A stretch of DNA of 64,000 nt from Methylobacterium sp. Leaf99 (lineage in GTDB: Bacteria; Pseudomonadota; Alphaproteobacteria; Rhizobiales; Beijerinckiaceae): contig NZ_LMMU01000001.1 of assembly GCF_001422375.1 (NCBI RefSeq), positions 1,176,089 through 1,240,088 on the forward strand, in the 5' to 3' direction. Made by a program: the position numbers and the translations under genes. Under the pieces are notes generated by a model. It saw only the letters and a list, made by a program, of their open reading frames with translations. It was not told the origin of the DNA and did not search any database. This document shows positions 35,646-44,597 of this stretch, piece after piece (the stretch's first letter is position 1; each line of letters begins with the position of its first letter).

Positions 35646-36997
35646 GCAGCCCCGGCGGGGTCGTTCCCGTCCCCGTCTATGGCGGGGTTCGGGCGACCCA
35701 CTGGCTCGGGCGCCTCGTCGATGTCCGGCCCGGCGAGGTTCCGGCGCTGGCGTGGTCCTGGGCCTACATCTTCTCGATCCTGGCCGCCTACTACGTCCTG
35801 CGCCCGATCCGGGACCAGATGGGCATCGCCGGCGGCCTCGAGAACCTGCCCTGGCTGTTCACCGGTACGCTTGTGGGCATGCTCGCCCTCAACGTGCCCT
35901 TCGCCTGGTTGGTGAAGACCCTGCCGCGCGCCCGGTTCGTGCCCCTGACCTACCGGTTCTTCGCCGCCAACATCCTCCTGTTCGCCGCCGCCCTCTACCT
36001 CGCCGGTCCCGAGGGCGATGTCTGGATCGGGCGGGCGTTCTTCATCTGGCTGTCGATCTTCAACCTGTTCGTGGTCTCGGTGTTCTGGGCCACCATCGTC
36101 GACGTGTTCTCCACGGAGCAGGGCAAGCGCCTGTTCGGATTCATCGCCGCCGGAGCGACGCTCGGCGCCATCGCGGGCTCGGCCACCACGGCGATCCTCG
36201 CCCGCGACGTGCCGACCTGGGTGCTCCTCGTAGGTGCGGCCGTGCTGCTGGAGGTGGCGGTGTTCAGCATGCGCGGCCTCGCCCGCCTGTCGGACCGCCT
36301 GCACCAGCGCCCCGTGGCCGGGGACGCGGGCCCGGCCGATGCCATCGGCGGCAGTGCCTTCGCGGGCATCACCCGGACGTTCCGCTCGCCCTATCTCCTC
36401 AACATCGGCCTGTTCCTGCTGCTGTTCTCCGTGACCTCGACGTTCCTGTATTTCGAGCAGGCCGGCATCGCCAAGAAGAGCTTCCCCGATCGCGGTGCGC
36501 AGACGGCGTTCTTCGCCACCGTCGATCTCCTGGTCAACGGGCTGACGCTGGGCGTGCAGTTCTTCCTCACGGGACGGATCGTCCGGCGCATCGGCGTCGG
36601 CCCGAGCCTCGCCCTCCTGCCGGCGGCCAGCATCCTCGGGTTCGCGGCCCTGGCCGTGTCGCCGACCATCACCGCAATCGTGGTGTTCCAGGTGTTGCGC
36701 CGGGCCGGCAACTTCGCCATCGCCCGGCCGATCCGCGAGGTCCTGTTCACCGTCGTGCCGCGCGAGGATCGCTACAAGGCCAAGAACTTCCTCGACACCG
36801 TGGTCTATCGCACCGGCGACCAGATCGGCGCTTGGTCGTTCGCCGGGATCGCGGCCCTCGGACTCGGCTCGACGGCCGTCGCCGTGACGGCGGTACCGCT
36901 CTCCATCGCATGGCTCGTCAATAGCCTCTGGCTCGGCCGCCGCCAGGAGGCGCGGCAACGGGAGAGCGAGGCGCAAGCCGAGGCATCGAGCCCGTAG
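35642..36997 (+). CDS. NTP/NDP exchange transporter-like (Tlc/MFS) membrane protein
   Basis: 451-aa inner-membrane protein with about 12 hydrophobic segments. WSWAYIFSILAAYYVLRPIR near the N-terminus and FSTEQGKRLFGFIAAGATLG are typical of the ATP/ADP-carrier-like MFS group found in free-living bacteria. YKAKNFLDTVVYRTGDQIGA near the C-terminus is also characteristic. TTG start at 35642 overlaps the previous stop (TTGA). In free-living species the real substrate is not established. Confidence 0.82.
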   Translation: MSSPGGVVPVPVYGGVRATHWLGRLVDVRPGEVPALAWSWAYIFSILAAYYVLRPIRDQMGIAGGLENLPWLFTGTLVGMLALNVPFAWLVKTLPRARFVPLTYRFFAANILLFAAALYLAGPEGDVWIGRAFFIWLSIFNLFVVSVFWATIVDVFSTEQGKRLFGFIAAGATLGAIAGSATTAILARDVPTWVLLVGAAVLLEVAVFSMRGLARLSDRLHQRPVAGDAGPADAIGGSAFAGITRTFRSPYLLNIGLFLLLFSVTSTFLYFEQAGIAKKSFPDRGAQTAFFATVDLLVNGLTLGVQFFLTGRIVRRIGVGPSLALLPAASILGFAALAVSPTITAIVVFQVLRRAGNFAIARPIREVLFTVVPREDRYKAKNFLDTVVYRTGDQIGAWSFAGIAALGLGSTAVAVTAVPLSIAWLVNSLWLGRRQEARQRESEAQAEASSP

Positions 36998-37089
36998 CGG
37001 AACGGCCCGCTGCTCCCGAAGGAATACAAGGCTCCACGGTCGGATCGGTCGCGGTGCGACCGGACCTCCGATGAGACGCGGGCCGCGGG

Positions 37090-37434
37090 CTACGTCTCGT
37101 TCACGGAGGGGGCCGAGAGCTTCGCCAGGAACGGCAGGGCCGATTCCTCCGCCGCACGCTCGATGGCGCGATAGTGGGCCACAACGTCGGCGCCGAACGG
37201 CGAGAGGCGCGCGCCGCCCCCGGACTTGCCGCCGATCTGTGCATCGACGACGGGCCTGCCGAAGCCCTTATTCATCGCTTCGACCAGCATCCACGCGCGG
37301 CGATACGACATGCCGAGCGCCCGGCCCGCCGCCGAGATCGAACCATGCTCCGCGATCATCTCGAGCAGGTGCACCTTCCCGGGGCCGACCCGATGGTCGG
37401 GACCGAGATCGATGCGGATACTCAAGCGTGCCAT
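37090..37434 (-). CDS. ModE-like molybdate regulator, DNA-binding domain only
   Basis: 114 aa. It is a LysR-type winged helix: GPGKVHLLEMIAEHGSISAA, GRALGMSYRRAWMLVEAMNK and IGGKSGGGARLSPFG are hallmark ModE N-terminal-domain sequences. The C-terminal molbindin domains of E. coli ModE are absent; such short forms are common in rhizobia and relatives. modBC (2.5 kb) and modA (56 kb) are not adjacent. A perfect 16-bp palindrome lies about 100 bases upstream of the start. A molybdate-sensing role would need a partner such as the molbindin at 57 kb; that is inference. Confidence 0.85.
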   Translation of the reverse strand: MARLSIRIDLGPDHRVGPGKVHLLEMIAEHGSISAAGRALGMSYRRAWMLVEAMNKGFGRPVVDAQIGGKSGGGARLSPFGADVVAHYRAIERAAEESALPFLAKLSAPSVNET

Positions 37435-37767
37435 CGACTCTCCTCGTGCGTCGGCGCACCGCTGTCCGGTGGCGCCCTCGCGCTTTCATCATGTCGCGAT
37501 GCCGGGATGGGGTTGCGACCGGCCCGTCGCTTTATGGTCCGGACCATACGCCGTCGGGAATCGCCGGCCTGAGATCTCCATGACCGAACACGCCCGACCC
37601 CTGCGGCCCCAGCGGTACCGTGGAGGGACGCGGTGCTGGCCCGGATGACGTGAGTTGCGCGGGAGGACACGGTCCTGCCGGTTCAGGGGGCGACAAGCAT
37701 ATCTTCAGGATTCGGACCTACCCTCGGGCCATGGTCCGAGGCCGGGTCGGTGTGCGTTCTCCCGGCG
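37435..37767. other. Divergent intergenic region, modE-like / glycosyltransferase
   Basis: About 330 bases. Apart from the palindrome at 37533-37548, no gene or clear promoter is recognised. Confidence 0.4.
37533..37548. promoter_or_regulatory. Perfect 16-bp palindrome TATGGTCCGGACCATA
   Basis: Self-complementary over 16 bases, upstream of the ModE-like gene and between divergent genes. Length and symmetry fit a homodimer operator. It does not match the TATAT-type ModE box seen at 56.18 kb. Confidence 0.5.
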
Positions 37768-39855
37768 ATGTCACTCACGGGCTCGACCGTCGCCATGCTC
37801 GAACACGATGGTCACGGCGTCGCCCAGTGGCCCTTCGGGCCCCGCGCCCCGGACGCGCCGCGCCCGGCGACGCTGCCCGACGGCCGCCCCTGGCCGAGCA
37901 TCCACGTCCTCACCGCGGCGGGGCCCGACGCCCCCGGCCTTGCGGCCACGGACGCCTCGGTGGCGGCGCAGGATTATGCGCCCCTGCATCACCACCATGT
38001 CCCGCCGGGACCGGACGCGCCGGCCTCCGTCGAGGCTCTGCTGTCCGATCCGTCCGTCGATTACCTCCTGGTACTGCGGGCCGGCGACCTCCTGGCGCCG
38101 GGCGCCCTGACCGCCCTCGGCCTGGAAGCGGTCCTGGACGGCGGCCCCTCCGCGGGCCCGGACGTGGTCGCCGGCCTGCGCGTCGTGTTCGACCGAGGGG
38201 TGCTCGGCGGGGTGCTCGGCCTCGACGCCATCGCGCAGGCCCCCGGCCCCCTCGACGGCGGCGGGGTCCCGGACGGCCCCCTGGCGGCGTTCACCGGCGG
38301 CGAGTGCCTCCTGGCGCGGGCGGCGATCCGCCGGGCGGGCGGTATCGACCTCGCGCAGGCGCACCCCGTGGCCGACCTGTGGCCCCGCCTTGGAGGCGCG
38401 CGGCTCGCGCGGATCGGGCGACCGGTCCTGCTGCAGCATGCACCCGGCGGGCGGTCCTCGCTGACGACGCCGCGTCCGGGGCTCGCCATCGCCACCCTCA
38501 CCGACCACGGGGCCGGCGGCGGCGCCGGCATCGCCCATCGGCGTCTGGCCGAGGCGCTGATCCTGTCGGGCCACCGGGTGACGGACTTCCGCCTGGCCGA
38601 CGAGGCCGTTCCGGCGGGGGCCGAGTGGCAGGACCGGTTTCCCCGGACCGAGGCCGCCATCCGCGACGGCGCCTACGATCTTCTCCTCGTGGGCAACATC
38701 CACGGCGCCACCCGCCGGCCGAACGTCCTCGCGCGCCTCGGGCGGCACCTGCCCGTCGCCCTCGTGATGCACGACCTGTTTCCCCTGACCGGGCGCTGCG
38801 CCTTCCCGTGCGGATGCGCCCTCATCGCTACGGGCTGCGACGCGCGTTGCCCGACCTCGACGCAGTATCCCCACCTCGCCCCGTCCCGGATCGCCGGAAT
38901 CTACGCAGAGAAGCGGGCGCTGCTGGCCGAGCCCGGCGGGCCCCTGCTCCTGGCGAACTCCGCCTGGACCCTCGCCTACACCCGCGCCTGCGCCCCCGCC
39001 GGCGCCGCCATCGCCCGCATCGACCTCGCCTTCCCCACGGGGGCGTTCCGGCCGGGGGACCGGGCGGCCCTGCGCCGGCGCCTCGGCCTGCCCGCCGACG
39101 GCGTGCTGGTGATGTTCGCCGCCGTCATCGCCGACGCGCCCGGCAAGGGGTTCGCGGATCTGGCCGCGACCCTGCGCCGGGTCGCCCGGCCGGGCGTCGG
39201 CTTCGTCGCCGTGGGGCGCCTCGACGACCCGGCCGCCCTCGGCCTGCCCGACCTCGTGGCCGTCGGGCCCATCGGCGACGAGGCCGGCCTGGCGCAATGG
39301 TACGGCGCCTGCGACATCTATGTCACCGCGAGCCTCAACGAGACCCTGGGGCAGACCCCCGTGGAGGCCGGCCTGTGCGGGATCCCCACCGTCGCCTACC
39401 GGGCCTCCGGCCTGACCACGGCGGTGATCGACGGCGTCTCGGGCATCCTCGTGCCCCAGGTCCCCGGCGCCCTCGCCGACGCCCTCGCGAAGCTCATCGA
39501 CGATGCGCCCCTGCGCCGGCGCATGGGCGCCTATGCGCGCATCGCCCTGGAGAACCGGTTCAGTCACGCCTCGGCCGCCCTGCGGTTCAACGACGTCCTG
39601 CGCGCGCACGGCCTCCTGCCCGCCGCCGCCGACGGGCGCCTGCGCTTCTCCCCGGACCTGCTCGGGCGGTTCGCCTTCGCGCGGGACCGGCACCCCGGCG
39701 AGAGCGGCACCGTGCCGGCCCCCTCCCCCGCGCCGATCCGCATGCTGCGCCGGGCCAAGCGCGCGGTTCTCGGCCGGGACCTGCCCCTCTGGCTCCGGCG
39801 CGGCCTCTACGTCAGCAGCCTCCTCGCGGGCCCCCTGAGACGGAACAGATCATGA
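37768..39855 (+). CDS. Glycosyltransferase (GT4-type C-terminal domain)
   Basis: About 695 aa in two parts. The N-terminal 230 residues have a GT2-like look (VDYLLVLRAGDLLAPGALTA; GGECLLARAAIRRAGGIDLA). From about residue 240 a GT4/GT-B enzyme follows: AGGGAGIAHRRLAEALILSG, HDLFPLTGRCAFPCGCALIA, VMFAAVIADAPGKGFADL and the sugar-nucleotide site SLNETLGQTPVEAGLCGIPT. Cys-rich GCDARCPTSTQYPHL is typical of one GT4 branch. ATG at 37768 chosen; a GTG at 37750 is possible. It leads a small polysaccharide cluster. Confidence 0.82.
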   Translation: MSLTGSTVAMLEHDGHGVAQWPFGPRAPDAPRPATLPDGRPWPSIHVLTAAGPDAPGLAATDASVAAQDYAPLHHHHVPPGPDAPASVEALLSDPSVDYLLVLRAGDLLAPGALTALGLEAVLDGGPSAGPDVVAGLRVVFDRGVLGGVLGLDAIAQAPGPLDGGGVPDGPLAAFTGGECLLARAAIRRAGGIDLAQAHPVADLWPRLGGARLARIGRPVLLQHAPGGRSSLTTPRPGLAIATLTDHGAGGGAGIAHRRLAEALILSGHRVTDFRLADEAVPAGAEWQDRFPRTEAAIRDGAYDLLLVGNIHGATRRPNVLARLGRHLPVALVMHDLFPLTGRCAFPCGCALIATGCDARCPTSTQYPHLAPSRIAGIYAEKRALLAEPGGPLLLANSAWTLAYTRACAPAGAAIARIDLAFPTGAFRPGDRAALRRRLGLPADGVLVMFAAVIADAPGKGFADLAATLRRVARPGVGFVAVGRLDDPAALGLPDLVAVGPIGDEAGLAQWYGACDIYVTASLNETLGQTPVEAGLCGIPTVAYRASGLTTAVIDGVSGILVPQVPGALADALAKLIDDAPLRRRMGAYARIALENRFSHASAALRFNDVLRAHGLLPAAADGRLRFSPDLLGRFAFARDRHPGESGTVPAPSPAPIRMLRRAKRAVLGRDLPLWLRRGLYVSSLLAGPLRRNRS

Positions 39856-39865
39856 GGCGCCGCCG

Positions 39866-40954
39866 ATGAGCACCGATCCCTCGCCGCGCCGGGTCTATCT
39901 CGACCTGACCAACCTGCGCGGCCACGTCACCGGCATCGAGCGGATCGCCCTCGACCTGTTCGCCCCGGAGAACCTCGCGCCGCACGCGGTCCGCCCCGTT
40001 CGCAGCCGCAGCCTGCCCGGGATGGTGCTGACCCAGCATGTCGGCCTGCCGGCCCGCGCGCTCGCCGACCGCTCCGCCCTGTTCGTCTTCCCCGGCTTCC
40101 CCCCGGGCCCCCTGTCCGTCGCCCTCGGCGACCGCTGCATCGCCTACGTCCACGACACCTTCCTGCTGACCCGGCCCGAGGACCTGAGCTGGAAGAGCCG
40201 GCTCTACATGGCGCCGAGCTTCGCCTTCGCCATGCGCTTCGGGCGCCGCTTCCTCGTCAATTCCCGCACCACCGGCGCGGCCGTGCGGGACGTGTGCCGG
40301 CGCGAAGCCCTCGTGGCCCTGCTGCGGCCGGCGGTGCGCGACGTGTTCGGCCTCGCCGGGATGGCCGGAACGGCAGCCTACGACCCGGGGCGCCCGCTGC
40401 GGCTGCTCGCCATCGGCACCATCGAGCCGCGCAAGGATTACCCGGCGGCCATCGCCATCGTGGCGGCCCTCAACGCCGCCGGCATCCCGGCGGAGCTGCA
40501 CGTGGTCGGGCGGATCGGCTGGGGCCGCCACGCCTTCCTCGACGCGCCGCCCCCCTTCCTGACCCTGCACGGCTACGTCGACGATGCCGGCCTGCGCCGC
40601 CTGGCCGAGAGCTGCCACCTTCTGCTGTCCACCTCGAAGGCCGAGGGCCTCGGCCTGCCGCTCCTCGAAGTCCAGCATGGAGGGCTGCCCGTCGTCGCCC
40701 CGGAGGGCGCGGTGTTCTCGGAGGTCTTGGGGTCCTCCGCCCTGTTCATCGCACCGGACGATCCAGCGGACTCGGCCCGGCGCATCGCCGCATGGGCGCG
40801 CACCCGGCTCCCCGGAGCGACGGCGGCGGCACGGGCCAACGTCGCGCGCTGGAACCGGCTCGCGGCGGGGGACGCGGCGCGCTTCCGCGACTTCCTCGAC
40901 CGCGGGCCGGCCGCCTACGCGGACGACCCGGACGGCGTGGTGCCGGCACGCTGA
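39866..40954 (+). CDS. Glycosyltransferase family 4 protein
   Basis: 362-aa GT-B glycosyltransferase. The start MSTDPSPRRVYLDLTNLRGH with VTGIERIALDLFAPE is typical of exopolysaccharide GT4 enzymes. AIGTIEPRKDYPAAIAIVAA is the start of the C-terminal nucleotide-sugar domain, and STSKAEGLGLPLLEVQHGGL is the donor-binding E-x7-E region. Ten bases after the previous glycosyltransferase, so likely the same operon. Confidence 0.88.
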   Translation: MSTDPSPRRVYLDLTNLRGHVTGIERIALDLFAPENLAPHAVRPVRSRSLPGMVLTQHVGLPARALADRSALFVFPGFPPGPLSVALGDRCIAYVHDTFLLTRPEDLSWKSRLYMAPSFAFAMRFGRRFLVNSRTTGAAVRDVCRREALVALLRPAVRDVFGLAGMAGTAAYDPGRPLRLLAIGTIEPRKDYPAAIAIVAALNAAGIPAELHVVGRIGWGRHAFLDAPPPFLTLHGYVDDAGLRRLAESCHLLLSTSKAEGLGLPLLEVQHGGLPVVAPEGAVFSEVLGSSALFIAPDDPADSARRIAAWARTRLPGATAAARANVARWNRLAAGDAARFRDFLDRGPAAYADDPDGVVPAR

Positions 40955-41319
40955 GGCCGGTCACGGCGGACGTCCATCACGTCAGACTTCGGTCACCATA
41001 CCGACGCATCGTCGCCGTTGCGCACAGGAATTTGCGGGGTCGCCGAGCGCCCGATAGCCTCTTCTTATACCGGGCCGTCCCTAGTCTTCGGTGGTGATCG
41101 CAGCAGGTTCGACGGGGCCTCCTCGGGGCCCCGGCGTGTCCGGCTCCGATGGGGCCGCGGGGCGGCCGGAACGGGGCGAGCTGGCATGCCGACTGCGAAT
41201 CACCCCGCATCCACGCCGACGCCTGAGGTTTCCGTGCCGGATCGGCACAGAAATTCGGAGGACCGGTGTGGGGCGCGGGGCGCGATGCCCCGGGGACGGG
41301 ACGGTCGGGGACGGGACAG
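40955..41319. other. Intergenic region before Wzz-like gene
   Basis: 365 bases. It carries a 12-bp direct repeat cggggacgggac (41291-41302 and 41306-41317) immediately before the gene start, and an AT-containing patch (cttcttatacc, about 41060-41070) that may be a -10 region. No gene recognised. Confidence 0.4.
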
Positions 41320-42792
41320 ATGTTCGACTTCGGGACTACGGTACGCGGCGAACCCATCGTGATGGAACGCGCATCCTCGGCGCCCGACGCCGCAATCATC
41401 CTGCGGCGGCTCCGCCGGGGCGCCGGCCTCATCGTGCTGTCCGGGGTGATCGCGGTGGTCCTGGCGGTGGCCGGGCTCGGGGTCCTGACGCCGACCTACA
41501 CCTCGGTGCTCCAGGTCCTCGTCGACCCCACGGATCTCGCCGTCATCGCCAACGACCTCAGCACCCGCTCGCCGCAGGCCGACAGCGGCGTCTCCATCGC
41601 CGAGAGCCAGGCGCGGGTGATCCAGTCCGACAGCGTCCTGCGCCGGGTGGTGGAACGCCTCCACCTCGCCGAGGACCCGGAATTCGTCCGCGAACCCTCG
41701 ACGAACCCCGTCGTCGTCGGCGTGAAGGACCTCCTCGGCCTCGACCCGCCGGCCGCCAGCCGCGACGCCGTCAACATCGCCCTCGATACCCTGCGGACCA
41801 AGCTCGGCGTGCGCCGGGCGGAGCGGACCTTCGTCATCGACGTCTACGTCCAGACCTTCGATCCGCAGAAGTCGGCGCGCATCGCCAACGCCATCGGCGA
41901 CGCCTACTTCGCCGAAGACGCCCGCGCCCGGACCGAGGCGGCGCGGCGCGCCTCCGATGCCCTCGGCGGCCGGCTCGTCAGCCTGCGGCGCGGCGTCGAA
42001 GAGGCCGAGGGCAAGGTGATCCGCTACCGGGAATCGAACAAGCTCGTGACCACGAGCGGCCGCCTCCTCAGCGACCAGCAGCTGAGCGACCTCAACCAGC
42101 AGCTCGTCACCGCCACGATCCGCACGGCCGAGGCCCAGTCCCGCCTCGATCAGGCCAAGCGCATGCGCACGGCCGAGGCCGGCACGGCCCTGCCCGAAAT
42201 GCTGCAATCCCTCGAGATGCAGAACCTGCGGCAATCCTACGCCACCCTGTCGCGCAACACCGCCGAACTCGCGACCCGCCTCGGCGAGCGCCACCCGGCC
42301 ATGGCCGAGCAGTATGCCCAGCAGCGCGACCTCCAGCGCCTCATCCAGCGCGAGAAGGAGCGGATCATCGACACCTCGCAGAAGGACTACGACCGGGCCT
42401 CGGCCAGCGAGGCCGCCGTGCGGAAAAGCCTCGAGCGGGCCAAGGTCGAGACCGCCGGAAACGACCGGGCCAATGTCGGCCTGCGTGAGCTCGAGCGCGA
42501 ACTCGAATCGCGGCGGGGGGTCTACGAGACCTTCCTGAAGCGCTCGCGCGAGACCTCCGAGCAGGAGCGGCTCAACAGCTCCAACGTCCGGGTGATCTCG
42601 GCCGCGACCCCGGCCCGCCTGCGCAGCTGGCCGCCCTCGCCCAAGGTGGTGCTGCCCCTCGCCCTCGCCCTCGGACTCGCCCTCGGTGCCGGCCTCGCCC
42701 TCATGCGGGGTGCCAGCCGCGACCGCCGGGACGAGGCGACACGGATGCCCGCGCCCCTCGGTGCCCGGAGTTTTCGCGCCATCGACGCCTGA
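41320..42792 (+). CDS. Wzz/GumC-type polysaccharide chain-length protein
   Basis: 490-aa polysaccharide co-polymerase. TM1 is at about residues 35-58 (LIVLSGVIAVVLAVAGLGVL), followed by the Wzz motif YTSVLQVLVDPTDLAV, a long periplasmic coiled coil (EEAEGKVIRYRESNKLVTTS to LREL), and TM2 near 440-460 (KVVLPLALALGLALGAGLAL). FLKRSRETSEQERLNSSNVR is the conserved segment before TM2. No C-terminal tyrosine-kinase domain. Start at 41320 is preferred; an in-frame ATG at 41362 is possible. It fits with the two upstream glycosyltransferases. Confidence 0.85.
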   Translation: MFDFGTTVRGEPIVMERASSAPDAAIILRRLRRGAGLIVLSGVIAVVLAVAGLGVLTPTYTSVLQVLVDPTDLAVIANDLSTRSPQADSGVSIAESQARVIQSDSVLRRVVERLHLAEDPEFVREPSTNPVVVGVKDLLGLDPPAASRDAVNIALDTLRTKLGVRRAERTFVIDVYVQTFDPQKSARIANAIGDAYFAEDARARTEAARRASDALGGRLVSLRRGVEEAEGKVIRYRESNKLVTTSGRLLSDQQLSDLNQQLVTATIRTAEAQSRLDQAKRMRTAEAGTALPEMLQSLEMQNLRQSYATLSRNTAELATRLGERHPAMAEQYAQQRDLQRLIQREKERIIDTSQKDYDRASASEAAVRKSLERAKVETAGNDRANVGLRELERELESRRGVYETFLKRSRETSEQERLNSSNVRVISAATPARLRSWPPSPKVVLPLALALGLALGAGLALMRGASRDRRDEATRMPAPLGARSFRAIDA

Positions 42793-42814
42793 ACCCCATC
42801 CGGAGGCGCGGTCG

Positions 42815-43657
42815 TCAGGCCAGCCGCATGGTGGCGATGCCGGCGACGATGATCACGGCCGCCACGGCGCGGGCCGCGACCAGGGGCTCCTTGAGCAGCA
42901 CCACGGCGATGAGGGTGGCGAACAGCACGCTGGTTTCCCGCGTCGCCGCCACGAGGGCGATGGGCGCCACCGTCATCGCCCAGATGGCGATCCAGTAGGA
43001 GCCGAGCGCCAGGAGGCCGCCGCCGAGGCCCGGCAAGGCAAGGCCGCGCGCGAGCCCCAGGACGCCGCGCCCCCGGGTCCACAGGACGTAGAGCGGCAGG
43101 GGTACGGCGTCGATGACGAAGAGCGCCGCCGCGTAGGCGTGCGGATCGTCGGCGGCCCGCGCCCCGAGCCCGTCCACCAGGGTGTAGCCGGAGATGAGGA
43201 TGCCCGTCAGCAGGGCGAGGCCGAGGCCCGTCCGGCTCAGGGGCTTCCCGCCGCCCTTGGCCAGGGCCATCAGGGCGACGCCGGCGCACAGGACGACGAT
43301 GCCGGCGGCGGCGAGCGGCGCCACCGGCTCGCGTAGGACCGTCAGGGACGCGAGCGCCGTCAGCAGGGGCGCGCTGCCCCGGGCGATGGGATAGACCTGT
43401 CCCATGTCGGCGTGGCGGTAGGCCTCGGCGAGGGCGACGTAGTAGCCGAGATGCAGGACAATGGACCCGGTGAGCCAGGGCCATGCGGCCGGCACCGGCC
43501 ATCCGAACCAGACCAGAGCCGGCAGAGCGAACAGGCCGGCGGACGCCGAGATCAGCGCCATGGTGAGGATCGGTTCGAGGTTGAGCTTGGCCGCCGCGTT
43601 CCAGCCCGCATGCATGCAGGCGGCGGCGAGCACCATGGCGAAGACCGGCAGGCTCAT
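42815..43657 (-). CDS. EamA-type membrane protein of the phosphonate locus
   Basis: 280 aa with about ten membrane segments in two EamA-like halves (VLAAACMHAGWNAAAKLNLE; YPIARGSAPLLTALASLTVL; VAATRETSVLFATLIAVVLL). A known group of EamA proteins occurs specifically beside 2-aminoethylphosphonate genes, and this gene lies next to the DeoR and LysR regulators and phnWX. Start at ATG 43657 (MSLPVFAM); GTG at 43681 is an alternative. Possibly exports or imports a pathway metabolite; direction unproven. Confidence 0.82.
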   Translation of the reverse strand: MSLPVFAMVLAAACMHAGWNAAAKLNLEPILTMALISASAGLFALPALVWFGWPVPAAWPWLTGSIVLHLGYYVALAEAYRHADMGQVYPIARGSAPLLTALASLTVLREPVAPLAAAGIVVLCAGVALMALAKGGGKPLSRTGLGLALLTGILISGYTLVDGLGARAADDPHAYAAALFVIDAVPLPLYVLWTRGRGVLGLARGLALPGLGGGLLALGSYWIAIWAMTVAPIALVAATRETSVLFATLIAVVLLKEPLVAARAVAAVIIVAGIATMRLA

Positions 43658-43749
43658 GCCGGTGGTGACGAGGTTCTCCACGCGTCCGCAGCTCCGCTCC
43701 GGCCGCCCGAACCGGCGCGGCCGGGCCCAGACCTAGGCCACGTCCTCAA

Positions 43750-43768
43750 CGAAAGGAAGCGAAAAACC
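43750..43768 (-). promoter_or_regulatory. Candidate DeoR-type operator before EamA gene
   Basis: On the minus strand the sequence reads GGTTTTTCGCTTCCTTTCG, with tandem [CT]TTTCG/CTTC half-sites of the kind many DeoR-family repressors bind. It lies between the deoR stop and the EamA start. Similar CTTTCG blocks are found before phnS (47.68 kb). Confidence 0.4.
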
Positions 43769-43781
43769 ACAAAAAACCACA

Positions 43782-44597
43782 TCATGGGACGACGATGACT
43801 TCAAGACCGCGCGCCGTCAGGGCGGCCGCCATCGCGGCCGGCGGGGCGGCATCGACGATGAGCCCGCTGCCGGCCGGGATCGGCGCGAGGCGGATCGGGG
43901 TGAGGCGGCCGAACTTGGTGCGGTCGGCCACGACGTAGCCGCGCGCCGCCGAGGCCAGCATGGCGATGCGCAGCTCCGTGGGGAGCGGCGCGAAGTCCGT
44001 GATCTCGCCGTCCGGGGCGATGCCGCCGGCGCCGACGAAGGCGAGATCGACGCGAAACCGCGCCAGGGCGGCCACGGCCTCGGAACCGAAAGCGGCCTCG
44101 TCCGAGGCCTCGACGGCGCCGCCGAGGATATGGACCCGGAGGCCGGGCACCCGGCACAGGACGAGGCCGACGGGCAGGCTGTTGGTGCAGACCGTCACGC
44201 CCGTGCGCGGCACGGCGTCGAGGACGGGATCGAGGCCCGCGAGGGCGTGGGCCACCGCCAGGGTCGTCGCCCCGGAATCGAGCACCACCACCATCCCGTC
44301 CTCCACCAGGCGCGCCGCCGCCCGGCCGATGGCGGCCTTGCCCTCGGGGTTGTCGCGCGCCCGCACGGCGAGGGCCGGCTCGTCGGCCCGGCGGGTGGCG
44401 CCGCCGTGGACGATGGCGAGGCGTCCGCGCTCGGCGAGATGCTTGAGGTCGCGCCGGATGGTCTCGCGGGAGACGGAGAACCGCGCCGCCATGGCCTCGA
44501 CGCTGACGCTGCCCTCGGTGCCGAGGCGCGCCAGGATCTCGTCCTGGCGCCGGGCCGCCAGGGTGCGGGGTTCGGCGCCGACGGAAGCGTCCCTCAT
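43782..44597 (-). CDS. DeoR-family transcriptional regulator
   Basis: 271 aa. The DeoR helix-turn-helix lies at about residues 20-60: RQDEILARLGTEGSVSVEAM, then FSVSRETIRRDLKHLAERG and IVHGGATRR. The C-terminal sugar-phosphate-sensor domain has LDSGATTLAVAHAL, CTNSLPVGLVL, GGAVEASDEAAFG and DLAFVGAGGIAPDGEITDF. Overlaps the upstream lysR by 4 bp. Expected to respond to a phosphorylated metabolite of the phosphonate pathway; the ligand is not known. Confidence 0.9.
   Translation of the reverse strand: MRDASVGAEPRTLAARRQDEILARLGTEGSVSVEAMAARFSVSRETIRRDLKHLAERGRLAIVHGGATRRADEPALAVRARDNPEGKAAIGRAAARLVEDGMVVVLDSGATTLAVAHALAGLDPVLDAVPRTGVTVCTNSLPVGLVLCRVPGLRVHILGGAVEASDEAAFGSEAVAALARFRVDLAFVGAGGIAPDGEITDFAPLPTELRIAMLASAARGYVVADRTKFGRLTPIRLAPIPAGSGLIVDAAPPAAMAAALTARGLEVIVVP

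Noticed and set aside
37771..39693. 640-aa open frame on the minus strand
   Set aside because: Antisense to the glycosyltransferase, with no recognisable motifs.
41291..41317. 12-bp direct repeat cggggacgggac as an operator
   Set aside because: Low complexity and GC-rich, immediately at the start codon region, without symmetry; no regulator can be linked.
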